Assembly: GCA_964455525.1 (NCBI GenBank)
Contig: CAYVWR010000001.1
Span: 310,001-374,000 of the forward strand
Direction of reading: 5' to 3'
Source of the DNA: JAFDZV01 sp964455525
GTDB lineage: Bacteria > Bacteroidota > Ignavibacteria > OLB7
Length of the DNA: 64,000 bases
Shown: positions 45,885 to 54,660 of the stretch, piece after piece
Numbering within the stretch: position 1 is the first letter of the stretch
Layout of the letters: each line of letters begins with the position of its first letter
Notes under the pieces: model-generated
The model's database searches: none
What the model was told of the DNA's origin: nothing
Seen by the model: the letters and a program-made list of their open reading frames with translations, nothing else
Translations under genes and position numbers: made by a program

Positions 45885-47023
45885 TTGGAATGTCTTTTCA
45901 ATAAGAATGGTGGGGCAACCATCTGGCTCGACTGTTACTACAAGGGGCAGAGAACATCGGTCTGGCCTCATCTCCACATCCCGAAAGGCACAGGTAAGCG
46001 GATGCGGGAAGAGATTGTGCAGAAGGCTACAGCCATTGCCGATGATATATGGCAAGAGATCCTGGAGACAGAAAGACTAGATCGACTCTCCCCTGCTCGT
46101 ATGGACTTCATCGAGTATTTCGAGAAGACCATGAGCGATAAGAAGAAGAAGCGCCAATGGAACCCGATACTACGTTTGCTACGGATGTATGCCATTCTCT
46201 ATGAACGCACTGTCACTTTCGAGGACGCGGCTGATCGGGACTGGCATGAAAGCTTCAAGAACTTCCTTCTGGATGAGGCTGATATAGATCAGACCACTGC
46301 TCACAACTACTACAAGAAGATTATATCGTGTATTGAGTATGCAGTACAGGATCGCTTGATAGAGCATAATGTAGCCAGAGGGAATGGCATTCCTAATGGC
46401 TCCTTCCCTACCGTATATCTTACGCCTGAAGAAATAAACACTCTCGCCAATACACCTGAGCCGGATCGTAATCATGTAAAAGATGCGTTCTTGTTTGCCA
46501 TCTATACGGGTCTACGATCTCTGACATCCGCAGACTCCGGTGGAGCAACATTCAGCGCGTGCTTAACGAGCAGAATAAGATTGGATATCAAGTCGAGTTC
46601 TGGATGAAGAAGTCCAAACGATGGAACTATCTACCATTAAATGATGCTGCTCTAAAATTTCTCGGCAAAATACAGGAAGGTGACGGCCTGGTATTTAAGC
46701 TCTATGATGAAAAGACAATCAATAAAGATCTGCGGAAGTGGTGCAGTGCCGCAGAAGTGACGAAGTCTACGGTAAACAAAGATGGACATTTAGAACCTTA
46801 TCCCCTGCATTTCCATATTTCCAGGCATACATTTGCCTGCCTCCATATCCTCGCAGGTACATCGATCTACGACCTAAAAGAACTGATGTGCCATGAACAC
46901 GTCGCCACAACAGAGCGTTATGCTCGTGTCATGGATAGAAGGAAGAGGAAGGCAGCAAATAATCTACGTGACTACACTCTCCCACAGCTATTGGCAGAAG
47001 AGCATGAAGAAGCACCCATTTAA
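45885..47023 (+). pseudogene. Tyrosine integrase, one-base frameshift
   Basis: A second integrase, unlike that at dcd. The first frame runs from MECLFNKNGGATIWLDCYYKGQ through a core-binding domain to FAIYTGLRSLTSADSGG, where it derails near 46515. The frame then resumes as TISDIRRLRWSNIQRVLNEQ on to HISRHTFACLHILAGTSI and HEHVATTERYARVMDRRKRKAA. Restoring one base gives YTGLRxISDIRRLRW, so Arg, HxxR, H and Tyr are all encoded. It sits 65 bases after iolB and marks the left end of the second accessory zone. It may be inactive, or a sequencing error. Confidence 0.85.
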
Positions 47024-47717
47024 CTTCGAGGCGATACGGTGCAAAGTATATTCGCTGGAATACGCCGAAGATAAAGCTGATTACCTGGCTGATATGTTTG
47101 TGCGTATATCGACGTACATGGCTGAGCATCCAGAGTTCCAGACAGTTCTTCAGCCAATGGCGAGTGTTATCTCCTTGGAGATGGAGCACTATCGCAAGCA
47201 TGCCCTAGCGGATAGCCAGCAAGGAATTCGCCAACCTCATCATCCCGCAGGGCTAGGCCGCCCTCGTAGAGATTCAACTAGCGATATCGTACCAATAGAA
47301 AAATCACCTAAAGAGATACTGCAAGAGGAAAGTTTAGAAAGGCAGATCCGGGCATATGCAATAAAGTCAATGGCAGATCCAGATAGGTTAAGCTATAAGG
47401 AGGCAGCAGAGCTTTTAGGACTCGCGCATGGCACCATCCAGAAATATGCAAGCCAAGGGAAGATTCCGAGTCATAAGACTCCAACAGGAGGGAAGTTTAT
47501 GTACCGGAGTGAAATCCTGGCATGGAAAGATTCAAAGTCAGATCGATTAGCCAAAGAGCGAGCAGATCTACTAGCGAAAGTAGAAGGACAGAAGCCAAAA
47601 TTTTACCGGCCTAGCCGGGAACGCAGAAAGGAAGAACGCAAGCAAGACATAAAGAAGTTGACCTCCCAGGAAATAGAGGAAGCATACAAGAAGATGAAGC
47701 ACAGCAAGTCTAAGTAG
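47004..47717 (+). CDS. Excisionase-like MerR/HTH_17 protein
   Basis: A 237-residue protein that starts within the end of the integrase gene (20-bp overlap). The N-terminal 90 residues are helical. Residues about 140-195, RLSYKEAAELLGLAHGTIQKYASQGKIPSHKTPTGGKFMYRSEILAWKDS, form a helix-turn-helix 17/excisionase domain, followed by a basic coiled-coil tail (RRKEERKQDIKKLTSQEIEEAYKKMK). Its position after the integrase suggests control of excision or of element replication. I chose the start MKKHPFNFEA because upstream residues are the shifted integrase frame. Confidence 0.75.
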   Translation: MKKHPFNFEAIRCKVYSLEYAEDKADYLADMFVRISTYMAEHPEFQTVLQPMASVISLEMEHYRKHALADSQQGIRQPHHPAGLGRPRRDSTSDIVPIEKSPKEILQEESLERQIRAYAIKSMADPDRLSYKEAAELLGLAHGTIQKYASQGKIPSHKTPTGGKFMYRSEILAWKDSKSDRLAKERADLLAKVEGQKPKFYRPSRERRKEERKQDIKKLTSQEIEEAYKKMKHSKSK

Positions 47718-48312
47718 AGCCGTGCCGATCCATAAGGTCTGCATTAAATACTGAATCCAGATCGGGATTGGGAACTACGGTATTCAGTATCATGAACCTC
47801 TTATCGGACAACTCGCGAAAGCCGAGCAGTAGCGCGTAGTTACGTACCGCATCATCTAAGGACTCGGCACAGAGAAGTACCAGGCTACAGCCATGAGAGT
47901 TGAGACGCATTGCCCGGTACATCGCAGGCACTTCGATATACCGGCCAGCATATTCCTGAGATGGTAATGATTTTACAATCACAAGGATGCCCAAGCCTTT
48001 CCCGTAGCAGTCAGGCCACATCTCTACGATCTCGTCCTTGTATTGTGTAATATCATTATCGACGTAGATAGCATCCAGAGCCTCATAGACATCCTCGTGT
48101 TCATATATCAGTAAATCGTAGAGATCTATATCTTCCTCAATAGCTCGCTCTATATCGATCTTGATCGCGTCTACAGTACACGCCTTTGTCCGGTCACCAT
48201 CATTAACGCAGAATACATTTCCCTGTATCTGGATAATACAATCTTCCAGGTCAGAGTGCAGCTTTGATCCAAAGCTGAATTCAGCAACGAACTCTTCCAT
48301 CTTCTCCTCCAT
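47710..48312 (-). CDS. Hypothetical acidic protein
   Basis: A 200-residue, strongly acidic protein with no recognised domain. It is mixed alpha/beta with a central GKGLGILVIVKSLPSQEYAGRYIEVPAMYRAMRLNSHGCSLVLLCAESLDDAVRNYALLLGFREL. The last part recalls the acyl-CoA-binding edge of GNAT acetyltransferases, but the GNAT P-loop is not evident. It is convergent with the excisionase-like gene and overlaps its end by 8 bases. A role in element maintenance or defence is possible but unsupported. Confidence 0.5.
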   Translation of the reverse strand: MEEKMEEFVAEFSFGSKLHSDLEDCIIQIQGNVFCVNDGDRTKACTVDAIKIDIERAIEEDIDLYDLLIYEHEDVYEALDAIYVDNDITQYKDEIVEMWPDCYGKGLGILVIVKSLPSQEYAGRYIEVPAMYRAMRLNSHGCSLVLLCAESLDDAVRNYALLLGFRELSDKRFMILNTVVPNPDLDSVFNADLMDRHGST

Positions 48313-48821
48313 CGTTGGGACAATATATCCTCTAACCTTATGCTGGCCTTTACATCAACATAGATGTCGTCATAATATAACTTTTCTGAGATTTAGATCG
48401 ACCCCGAAGATGATGTTTTCAGCACAGCACATCTCACGACTGAATCAACAAACGCTACGTCAGGCCGCCGATCTGCAACGCCTGGACAGATTAATTTTAC
48501 GATCTTGAGAAGCCGAACCCAATATCGCAACGGGCAGAGAACTATTGAGGCGTTTAATTAATTACTGCTTTCGCGAATGGGGAAATACTTCAAAGAAGCA
48601 CATATCACTGCACAATTGCATACCGAATAATATGAACAAGCGAGCAGAACAAAGAAATTTTCGCACCTAAAGAGAGTACAACAATAAAAAATTCCTAACA
48701 CCTAACGAGTTCGTATGTGTATATTTGCTTTACACATTTATTGACAACGAACATGCAATTATCGGAGCAGCGAATAACAATGTCAAATGTTCATCAATTA
48801 TTAAATAATTTAAGGATTTTC
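48313..48821. other. AT-rich intergenic region before the replication gene
   Basis: About 500 bases, clearly AT-richer than the chromosome, with no gene. It could hold the promoter and a replication origin for the downstream Rep protein. I see no strong inverted repeat here. Confidence 0.4.
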
Positions 48822-49889
48822 ATGATCGACATAGACACAATTTGTCTAACCCTGGGAGATTATAATATATCTCCCTTGAACAACCTATACGTGAAAGATG
48901 GATCGTATAGGGCAGTTGATGGAGTATTTGATAATGCTAGTAGTGATAAAGACATCCATATCTATAATATTGATGGATACTATCTGTCCGGAATTAAAGC
49001 ATTTATCAACAATCCGAAGTATACTCTGGAAATATACCCGGCTCGCACAGGTGAGAGCAAGGGTAAATGTACCTTGCGATTGTCAGTCCCCAAACAGATC
49101 CACGGCAACAACTACCAAGCAGTTGATTTTTCTGGGCTTAGAAGAATAATGAATGGGGTCGAAGCATTGCTGTTTGATGACGGCATTATAACAAACATTT
49201 CGACTGCGGATATCACCAGGATAGATACTTTCCAGAACATTGAGATCGATCATGATTATTCCGCATATGTTCAAGTGTTCAGAAGCCTTCAAGCAATCAG
49301 GAATGATTGCCAAGTCTATGACACAACATATACTTGGGGCAATAAGTCATGGCAGATTTCGGTATATGATAAGATCGCTGAAATGGGAAGTCGTGGTATC
49401 GATACCACTGGATATCCTCCAACTGCACGATTCGAATATCGGATACTAAACCGTGAGACTCTTAGAAGACAGTTGGGCACGACGAGACTGAGTGATTTTT
49501 ATGATGACCAATCCAAGCTCTTGGCAGCCCGTTATAAAGCCTTGGAGAAATTATTTGCCCATGATCTTGGGAATTGTGATAAAGACTTGCCAGATGACTT
49601 CCTAGCTATCGTAGATCGCTTTAAGAAGGAGTACGGTGACAAAGGATTGGCCCGACTGATGGAGGCCAGCTTTCTTGGTGAACTGGAGGAGCGTTTGGGA
49701 AGTGACGAGGCTCGGAAATTTATAGAAGCTAAGATGATTACCGGGAGCAGATCCAGCAAGTCGATGAAAAGAAAGAAAATCCGGGATAACAGCAAAGACC
49801 TCCAGTTCCTTTACAAAAATAGAGAATCCAGAGAAATTATTCAGTCATTATATACGGAATTAAAAGAAAAGGTATTGAAGAATGGATAG
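48822..49889 (+). CDS. Rolling-circle replication initiator (phage gene II/X-like)
   Basis: A 355-residue protein resembling filamentous-phage gpII/X and plasmid replication initiators. It starts MIDIDTICLTLGDY, preceded by AAGGA; earlier in-frame ATGs have no ribosome site. Conserved-looking blocks are ITRIDTFQNIEIDHDYSAYVQVF, TYTWGNKSWQISVYDKIAEM and ARFEYRILNRETLRRQLG. Such proteins nick one strand at the origin with a Tyr and drive single-strand replication. The C-terminus is basic and helical. Its presence suggests the surrounding segment is, or derives from, a ssDNA phage or satellite. The assignment is by motif pattern only. Confidence 0.72.
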   Translation: MIDIDTICLTLGDYNISPLNNLYVKDGSYRAVDGVFDNASSDKDIHIYNIDGYYLSGIKAFINNPKYTLEIYPARTGESKGKCTLRLSVPKQIHGNNYQAVDFSGLRRIMNGVEALLFDDGIITNISTADITRIDTFQNIEIDHDYSAYVQVFRSLQAIRNDCQVYDTTYTWGNKSWQISVYDKIAEMGSRGIDTTGYPPTARFEYRILNRETLRRQLGTTRLSDFYDDQSKLLAARYKALEKLFAHDLGNCDKDLPDDFLAIVDRFKKEYGDKGLARLMEASFLGELEERLGSDEARKFIEAKMITGSRSSKSMKRKKIRDNSKDLQFLYKNRESREIIQSLYTELKEKVLKNG

Positions 49890-49905
49890 GAAGGTGAGCA
49901 ATTAT

Positions 49906-50238
49906 ATGGACCTCGTTAATGATGACTCAGTCGAAGCATTCAAGGATTTCATAGAACAGAATACACATCCAGACAGTAAGCAAGCTATTCGTGAGACTGA
50001 AGCATTTAAGATTTGGCAATGGTATTGTCGCAATTTGGATCTACCCTATGGGGTTTGGGAGGTCTATGACAAGTTGACAACTAGAATGGGGCTTGACAAG
50101 CATATAGACACAATCAGATATCTTCGAGGAATCGCGTGGAAGGCGGATGCTGATTATATGCTACCTGGCGTTAAGAATTATCCTGATCCTGTATCAACGT
50201 CGGAATTACCGAAGCGGCAACGGGAGACATTATGGTGA
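49906..50238 (+). CDS. Small protein downstream of Rep
   Basis: A 110-residue hydrophilic protein that starts just after the replication gene; AAGGTGAG lies before the ATG at 49906, and an ATG at 49882 overlaps the Rep stop. It has helical predicted structure with KIWQWYCRNLDLPYGVWEVYDKLTTRMGLDKHIDTIRYLRGIAWKAD. There are no transmembrane segments and no known domain. The tight spacing suggests it is co-expressed with Rep. Confidence 0.6.
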   Translation: MDLVNDDSVEAFKDFIEQNTHPDSKQAIRETEAFKIWQWYCRNLDLPYGVWEVYDKLTTRMGLDKHIDTIRYLRGIAWKADADYMLPGVKNYPDPVSTSELPKRQRETLW

Positions 50239-50286
50239 GGATTTTTTGAAGAGTATTGACTTATTGACAATCCAGATAATGAACGG

Positions 50287-50310
50287 AAAGGTGGCATTCT
50301 TGTCACCTTT
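50287..50310 (+). terminator. Weak hairpin terminator after the Rep pair
   Basis: AAAGGTG (50287-50293) and CACCTTT (50304-50310) with a 10-base loop. The stem is short and the T-run weak. Confidence 0.4.
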
Positions 50311-50331
50311 CTGTGTACCAGACAAAACCCT

Positions 50332-50452
50332 TTGTACATCTCAGATGTACAATACATACAGCATCATTGCAAATTCGATATACATTTTCAAATAAGGATG
50401 TGAGTCACTATGTACTAGTACATGATTGTGTACCCGCCCTATTCGTGTACCC
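50332..50452. promoter_or_regulatory. Cluster of GTAC palindromes
   Basis: TTGTACATCT/AGATGTACAA (50332-50352, 10-bp arms around one base), ATGTACTAGTACAT (50410-50423, perfect) and two direct GTGTACCC half-sites (50428-50435 and 50445-50452, 17 bases apart). GTGTACCC is the complement of the GGGTACAC half of the palindrome found three times elsewhere in the window. All lie within 260 bases upstream of a secreted-protein gene. Confidence 0.5.
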
Positions 50453-50589
50453 TTATACCCCGTAAAGGTGCTTTTTACGCGATAGCAATCTGGAAGAAGT
50501 TCTTACCCTACCTATGTATTATCTATCCAATAAATGAGCCTATGCCAGGAACAAGGCTCACAACAATCAACCTATCTTTTCCTAAAAAA

Positions 50590-51216
50590 ATGAAGAAGAC
50601 ACTATTTCCCCTACTAGGAATCGCGATACTGGGAGCCGGATTCATCGCAGCAGTCCCACAGCATCGTTATCAGGCAACACGGCCATATCCTGGAGGATCT
50701 CGCGATAACTGCGGAACCAAAGGCACGAACTGCGCATGTAATCATCAGCGCGTACCCGTAGAGATCAGTGGAATAACCTACTCGGTAGATTTTACTGGTT
50801 CAATGACACTTGAATGTATTGATACAGGAACAACACCGCCAGGATACCTTTGGAGAACCCAGCGCCCTACCGCGTTTGATGTCACTGGCACAGACCCCAC
50901 CCTTGGTAGCATTCATGTGTATCTTGATAATAACCGGATATCGAGTAACGCCTATATGGAGTCACTTAACACTACAAACGAATATCCTGTGCAACATGAT
51001 GTCTATGCCTATGCAGAAATGACGATGTCTTCACAGCCTGGCAGAACATACCGTAGTGTGCAACAATTTCACATGCAATCCCCCTCCATTGCCTCATTCG
51101 GGACCGGAAATCTGGAGACATATTCAGTTATGAGCAACGTCGATTTTTTCGAGACGGGTGCCCCTGGCGGATTAATGATAACAGTCAAGCCCGCACCTAT
51201 TACAGCAAATCCATAG
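50590..51216 (+). CDS. Exported protein of unknown function
   Basis: A 208-residue protein. The ATG at 50590 directly precedes KKTLFPLLGIAILGAGFIAAVPQ, a signal peptide or N-terminal anchor. The mature part has a Cys cluster (DNCGTKGTNCACNHQRVPVEISG), then alternating beta-like stretches rich in Thr, Tyr and Ser (YSVDFTGSMTLECIDTGTTPPGYLWR). No domain is recognised; it looks like a small surface or extracellular beta-sandwich. It lies between the Rep pair and the CBASS locus, below the GTAC palindrome cluster. Confidence 0.6.
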   Translation: MKKTLFPLLGIAILGAGFIAAVPQHRYQATRPYPGGSRDNCGTKGTNCACNHQRVPVEISGITYSVDFTGSMTLECIDTGTTPPGYLWRTQRPTAFDVTGTDPTLGSIHVYLDNNRISSNAYMESLNTTNEYPVQHDVYAYAEMTMSSQPGRTYRSVQQFHMQSPSIASFGTGNLETYSVMSNVDFFETGAPGGLMITVKPAPITANP

Positions 51217-51313
51217 GCAGAACTTAAGAGAATAGACAATTAATTACGGATGTTTTTCTCATATAAGATGGATATTGGATAGCTCCTAGGCCCTACCGAC
51301 CTGCTATCAAATA

Positions 51314-51368
51314 ATACTAATACCCGATAATTGCCATATATATTTACGCAATTATCGGGTATTAGTAT
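51314..51368. repeat. 21-bp perfect hairpin
   Basis: Perfect 21-base inverted repeat (51314-51334 and 51348-51368) with a 13-base AT-rich loop. There is no T-run, so it is not an ordinary intrinsic terminator, although both flanking genes converge on it. It resembles a single-strand origin, a packaging signal or a Xer/dif-like site, and lies 1.4 kb from the rolling-circle Rep gene. The 51369-51564 stretch after it shows no gene. Confidence 0.7.
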
Positions 51369-51564
51369 ATGTCAACAACTCCCTATCATTTGACAATGTT
51401 GGAAATTTTGCAAATCAAGCCGATTCTGATGTGCGTGATATGTGTATGATAGATTCTCTATATACACATGGAATATTAAATATAAGGAATTGGCTCTTAG
51501 GCACTGGATGGCGCAAAAAGTATCGGCAGGCAAGACAGGATTATGATCTTAATGACTACTGCTA

Positions 51565-52464
51565 TTAAATCTTCTGATACTCTTGGAGCTTCCTGATCCA
51601 CCCTTCACGAGAAGCAATTCCCCCTGTCAATATTTTGACCAAGCTTACTGCTACGTCATTGAGCGTATAATGAGATGCCTCATATACTGTAGTACCATCC
51701 GCGTTTTCCGTAGATGTACTTTGAGCATCTTCTTCAAGATAAGGTCTGCCATCTACGCTCAGTAATCCGGCCCGATACAATTCCTCTAGTGGGTCGATCT
51801 CTATACGATGAAGCATCTTCTCCCCCCAGTCCTCCTCCGTAACCATATACTCATGATGCTTATTCTGTAATAGTGCATTTAATGCTGGCAGGCCACATCG
51901 AGCAACTGCTGATGCACGTTCTTGGAACCACCAGAACTCAATCTTCTTCTCAACATAGGCTGCGAAGAGTTTACCGATCATGGTTGCCTTATCAAAGTCA
52001 TCAAGCCGATCCAGAAGAAGCAACACCTTCTCCCCAACCTTCTGCTCCTGCTCAGGATTAGCCTCCATCTCCTGTACGAACCGCTGCCGATCCAGATCAA
52101 CAACCTGCCCTGCGGGTTCGAGGAATCGAGCAACCTTCTTGACAAAGAGCATCTCGCGGATGCTTGAACCTGCTTTATATAACTTGAAGAGAATTCCAAA
52201 TACAGGAATGTTCTTCAGCACATCATCACTGATCCCAGAGTCCAAGATCGTCTCAGCAACATCTGCGGCAAGATCTGCAATATTCTCGATGGTTATGGAC
52301 CGGATCAGCGCTCTACTAAGCCCGGTCTCCAACTTTTCATCCTGGCGTCCACGTTCATAGACCCACAGCATGGATGGCGAATCTGGCTCGGCGAACCCTC
52401 GCAAATAGAGCCTCGGGACGAAGTGATGGTTTCGTTTATACCCTTGGCGTTTTCTCTCACCCAT
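51565..52464 (-). CDS. DUF4238 protein at the end of the CBASS operon
   Basis: A 299-residue protein whose start, YKRNHHFVPRLYLRGFAEPDSPSMLWVYER, is the DUF4238 signature (HHfvPrfyL-F). Function unknown; DUF4238 proteins are common in defence islands. The middle is helical (ADVAETILDSGISDDVLKNI) and the end is TLNDVAVSLVKILTGGIASREGWIRKLQEY. It follows the preceding gene by 19 bases in a five-gene run headed by the patatin gene, so it may act as an accessory to CBASS or as an independent passenger. Confidence 0.75.
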   Translation of the reverse strand: MGERKRQGYKRNHHFVPRLYLRGFAEPDSPSMLWVYERGRQDEKLETGLSRALIRSITIENIADLAADVAETILDSGISDDVLKNIPVFGILFKLYKAGSSIREMLFVKKVARFLEPAGQVVDLDRQRFVQEMEANPEQEQKVGEKVLLLLDRLDDFDKATMIGKLFAAYVEKKIEFWWFQERASAVARCGLPALNALLQNKHHEYMVTEEDWGEKMLHRIEIDPLEELYRAGLLSVDGRPYLEEDAQSTSTENADGTTVYEASHYTLNDVAVSLVKILTGGIASREGWIRKLQEYQKI

Positions 52465-52483
52465 TTGGCTATCCGTTTATGTT

Positions 52484-53179
52484 TCAGGATTTTGGCATCG
52501 ACTCTTGGTAACTAGTAAATGATTGATCCAGATGAATCCAACTAATCGTAAGCTTAATCAATTTGATAAGATCATCAATGTCGTGTTGGTCCCACTTACG
52601 ACGATAATGAACCTGGTCATTACCAAGCCACAGAGTACGCTCAGCAAGCCCGCGTAGTTTTTCATCCGTTAAATATTTCTGAACAATAGGTCCAACGAAA
52701 CTAGATTCTACCTCTGAGTGGATAACCTCATCGTCAGTTGTAGACTTGATGTAATCTTTGAGCAAAAATTTGAATGCCTTGCGGAACCCAGGCCCGGCAA
52801 CCTGCCGCAGCCCTCTTGCCAGTGCCTCTTCTGCTTGGTTGAATATCTCTACAAAACCTGGAGAAGTTTTATTAATGAACTCCTCGAAGCTGCTAACCTG
52901 AATCAATGATGGCTCAAGCTTCACAAGCTCAATGAAAAGGGGCGACGGGCTAATTGGATTAGTCCCAATAGGCTCCTTTGTTAGCCGATAGTAGGCGATA
53001 AAAAATGATTGGCAATCATAGCCAGGGCACTGGAGCACAGCTTGAGCGATGTCACTGTTATATCGACAGGAATATTGCCTATGTGCCTCTATTGCAACAG
53101 TTCTACAGCATATAGGGCACTGTCCAGGGTAATCCCCGCTATATCGTCGGCCACGGATATCAATCCAAAAAGATGACAT
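52484..53179 (-). CDS. Zinc-ribbon plus DUF4145-like (HEPN) protein in the CBASS operon
   Basis: A 231-residue protein. The N-terminal 55 residues carry CPICC (22-26) and CPGYDCQ (about 50), a likely zinc-binding unit. The rest is helical, with ALARGLRQVAGPGFRKAFKFLLKDYI and RGLAERTLWLGNDQVHY, the pattern of DUF4145/HEPN-like domains. The GNDQVHY segment sits where HEPN proteins have their R-x-H residues, but here it is not a canonical RNase motif. It lies 3 bases after the E2-like gene. It may be an adaptor or effector for CBASS. Confidence 0.62.
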   Translation of the reverse strand: MSSFWIDIRGRRYSGDYPGQCPICCRTVAIEAHRQYSCRYNSDIAQAVLQCPGYDCQSFFIAYYRLTKEPIGTNPISPSPLFIELVKLEPSLIQVSSFEEFINKTSPGFVEIFNQAEEALARGLRQVAGPGFRKAFKFLLKDYIKSTTDDEVIHSEVESSFVGPIVQKYLTDEKLRGLAERTLWLGNDQVHYRRKWDQHDIDDLIKLIKLTISWIHLDQSFTSYQESMPKS

Positions 53180-53182
53180 TGT

Positions 53183-53608
53183 CTATGTGCCTAATGAAGG
53201 TTTGTTCTCAATTACATTATGAGGAGCTTCCGGCCCCAGCCACACTCCGGTTTCCAACCACTGCTCGTAGAAGTATAGCCAAGCAGCCGTCCACGGCAGG
53301 ATATACCGTGCCAGAGAAGTATCCTTTCTCCAAATGAAATCATCCGGATAGTAGAGACAAAGGCTCAGATCGCTTGGGTATCGATGTGGAGCATCAGGTA
53401 CGATTGTGGGACTAGTGATCCAGACCCCTGGCTTCTTCAATAGACAGTACTTAACCAAGACTTGATATTCCACCGATTCGGGCCGAGGTCTTAACCCGCC
53501 TCGGAAGGTATAGATCCCATCTCGACCTTCGCGGGCAAACTGCGGGTATCTGGATCGCATCTCTGCGGCTTGGATAAGAGGGTTATACTTCTGCTTGTGG
53601 AATCGCAC
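53183..53608 (-). CDS. Stand-alone E2-like protein of type II (short) CBASS
   Basis: A 141-residue protein. The block HRYPSDLSLCLYYPDDFIWRKDTSLARYILPWTAAWLYFYEQWLETGVWLG (about 75-124) matches the bacterial E2-like proteins of short type II CBASS, with Cys84 as the catalytic cysteine. In long type II systems this unit is fused to an E1 in Cap2; no E1 or JAB gene is present here. The E2 is expected to attach the C-terminal Gly of the CD-NTase to a target and so tune its activity. It lies 5 bases after the CD-NTase gene, whose product ends in Gly-Gly. Confidence 0.82.
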   Translation of the reverse strand: MRFHKQKYNPLIQAAEMRSRYPQFAREGRDGIYTFRGGLRPRPESVEYQVLVKYCLLKKPGVWITSPTIVPDAPHRYPSDLSLCLYYPDDFIWRKDTSLARYILPWTAAWLYFYEQWLETGVWLGPEAPHNVIENKPSLGT

Positions 53609-53613
53609 TGCTT

Positions 53614-54660
53614 TTATCCTCCGAAGAATCTCGTAGGTTCAACGGAGATCACATTCTTGGCCGTACTCGTTGCCATGCTGATGACCCCAGCCGAAGTGGT
53701 TACCAATGTTCCCTTTGACAAAGCATCAGCGTATGCCTTCGCCTCTTGGCCCAGCCCCCGAACCTTCTTTGGGAACGTTCCCAGGAAGAGCTTATCCGAA
53801 TTCCATAGCTCGATGCTCTCCTTCTCATCTTTCGATGCCAACGCAGCAGCAGCAACCTCGGCGGCGTCTGATAGAAGAGCTTTGAAGGCCCGGAAGTCCT
53901 GATCGCTCCAGTTACGTGATAATAGCTCTGAGGGTAGCGACGGGTTATACACTGCTGGCGCAGATGTCAACGGTGACAGGTAGTCCCGAAGGTTTGCGAG
54001 CACGGCCACAAACACCTTGTTCAAATTGTCGCGGCCAGATGTTGGGAAGTGCTGTCCCACCAGGGTAGTAAGGAGAATCGATTTCGGATGACCGGCCTCG
54101 CCGAGGTGCAAGTTCCTCCACCATTTGAACATTCGTACTACATCGTAGAAATACTCATCGAACTCCTGGTGCCGATCCTTACACCATTGCTTATACTCCT
54201 TTGGATGCGACTCTTTCCAGTCGCGAGGGATAAGTAATGTCCCAGCAAGATCACCTGAGCAATGGGCGGGAGTTATATCCAGGTGGAATCCCTGAGCATA
54301 ATCGAGCCGTACACATCGGTTCTTTACTGTAATACGATCCTTATAATTCTCGCACTGCTTCAGTCGATCTGCCACCCACTGAATTATCGCACCCCCAGCA
54401 TATAGGAGGCCATCTGAACTCCTACGTAGATTCAACGACAGGATCACATCCACATCGAAATCTCCATCGGCAAGCGGTTTGACCGCTGTATGAAGCCGGT
54501 ATGACCCTTGCAGGAAGGTCTCATAGTAGAAAGGCGCAATCTCTTCATCGGCTGCCAGAAAGTCCCTGACGGCGTAATGCGCTTGTTGAATCCTCTTTGA
54601 TCGCGTCTCATCGAGATTGATCGACGACGCGAACTCCTTGAAAGCATCGCGTAAAATCAT
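53614..54660 (-). CDS. cdn: CBASS CD-NTase (cGAS-like cyclic-nucleotide synthase)
   Basis: A 348-residue nucleotidyltransferase. G52-S-Y-R-L-H-T (FLQGSYRLHTAVKPLAD) is the nucleotide-binding GS motif, FDVDV gives the metal Asp69 and Asp71, and FHLDITPAH supplies the third (Asp128). These are the hallmarks of SMODS-type CD-NTases that make cyclic di- or trinucleotides on phage infection. The C-terminal half is the helical OAS-like domain. The protein ends RFFGG, consistent with E2-mediated conjugation of its C-terminus. The start overlaps the patatin stop by 4 bases (ATGA). The cyclic product cannot be predicted here. Confidence 0.9.
   Translation of the reverse strand: MILRDAFKEFASSINLDETRSKRIQQAHYAVRDFLAADEEIAPFYYETFLQGSYRLHTAVKPLADGDFDVDVILSLNLRRSSDGLLYAGGAIIQWVADRLKQCENYKDRITVKNRCVRLDYAQGFHLDITPAHCSGDLAGTLLIPRDWKESHPKEYKQWCKDRHQEFDEYFYDVVRMFKWWRNLHLGEAGHPKSILLTTLVGQHFPTSGRDNLNKVFVAVLANLRDYLSPLTSAPAVYNPSLPSELLSRNWSDQDFRAFKALLSDAAEVAAAALASKDEKESIELWNSDKLFLGTFPKKVRGLGQEAKAYADALSKGTLVTTSAGVISMATSTAKNVISVEPTRFFGG

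Noticed and set aside
53183..54660. Long type II CBASS with E1-E2 Cap2 and JAB Cap3
   Set aside because: The 141-residue protein has only an E2-like domain, and no E1 or JAB gene is near.
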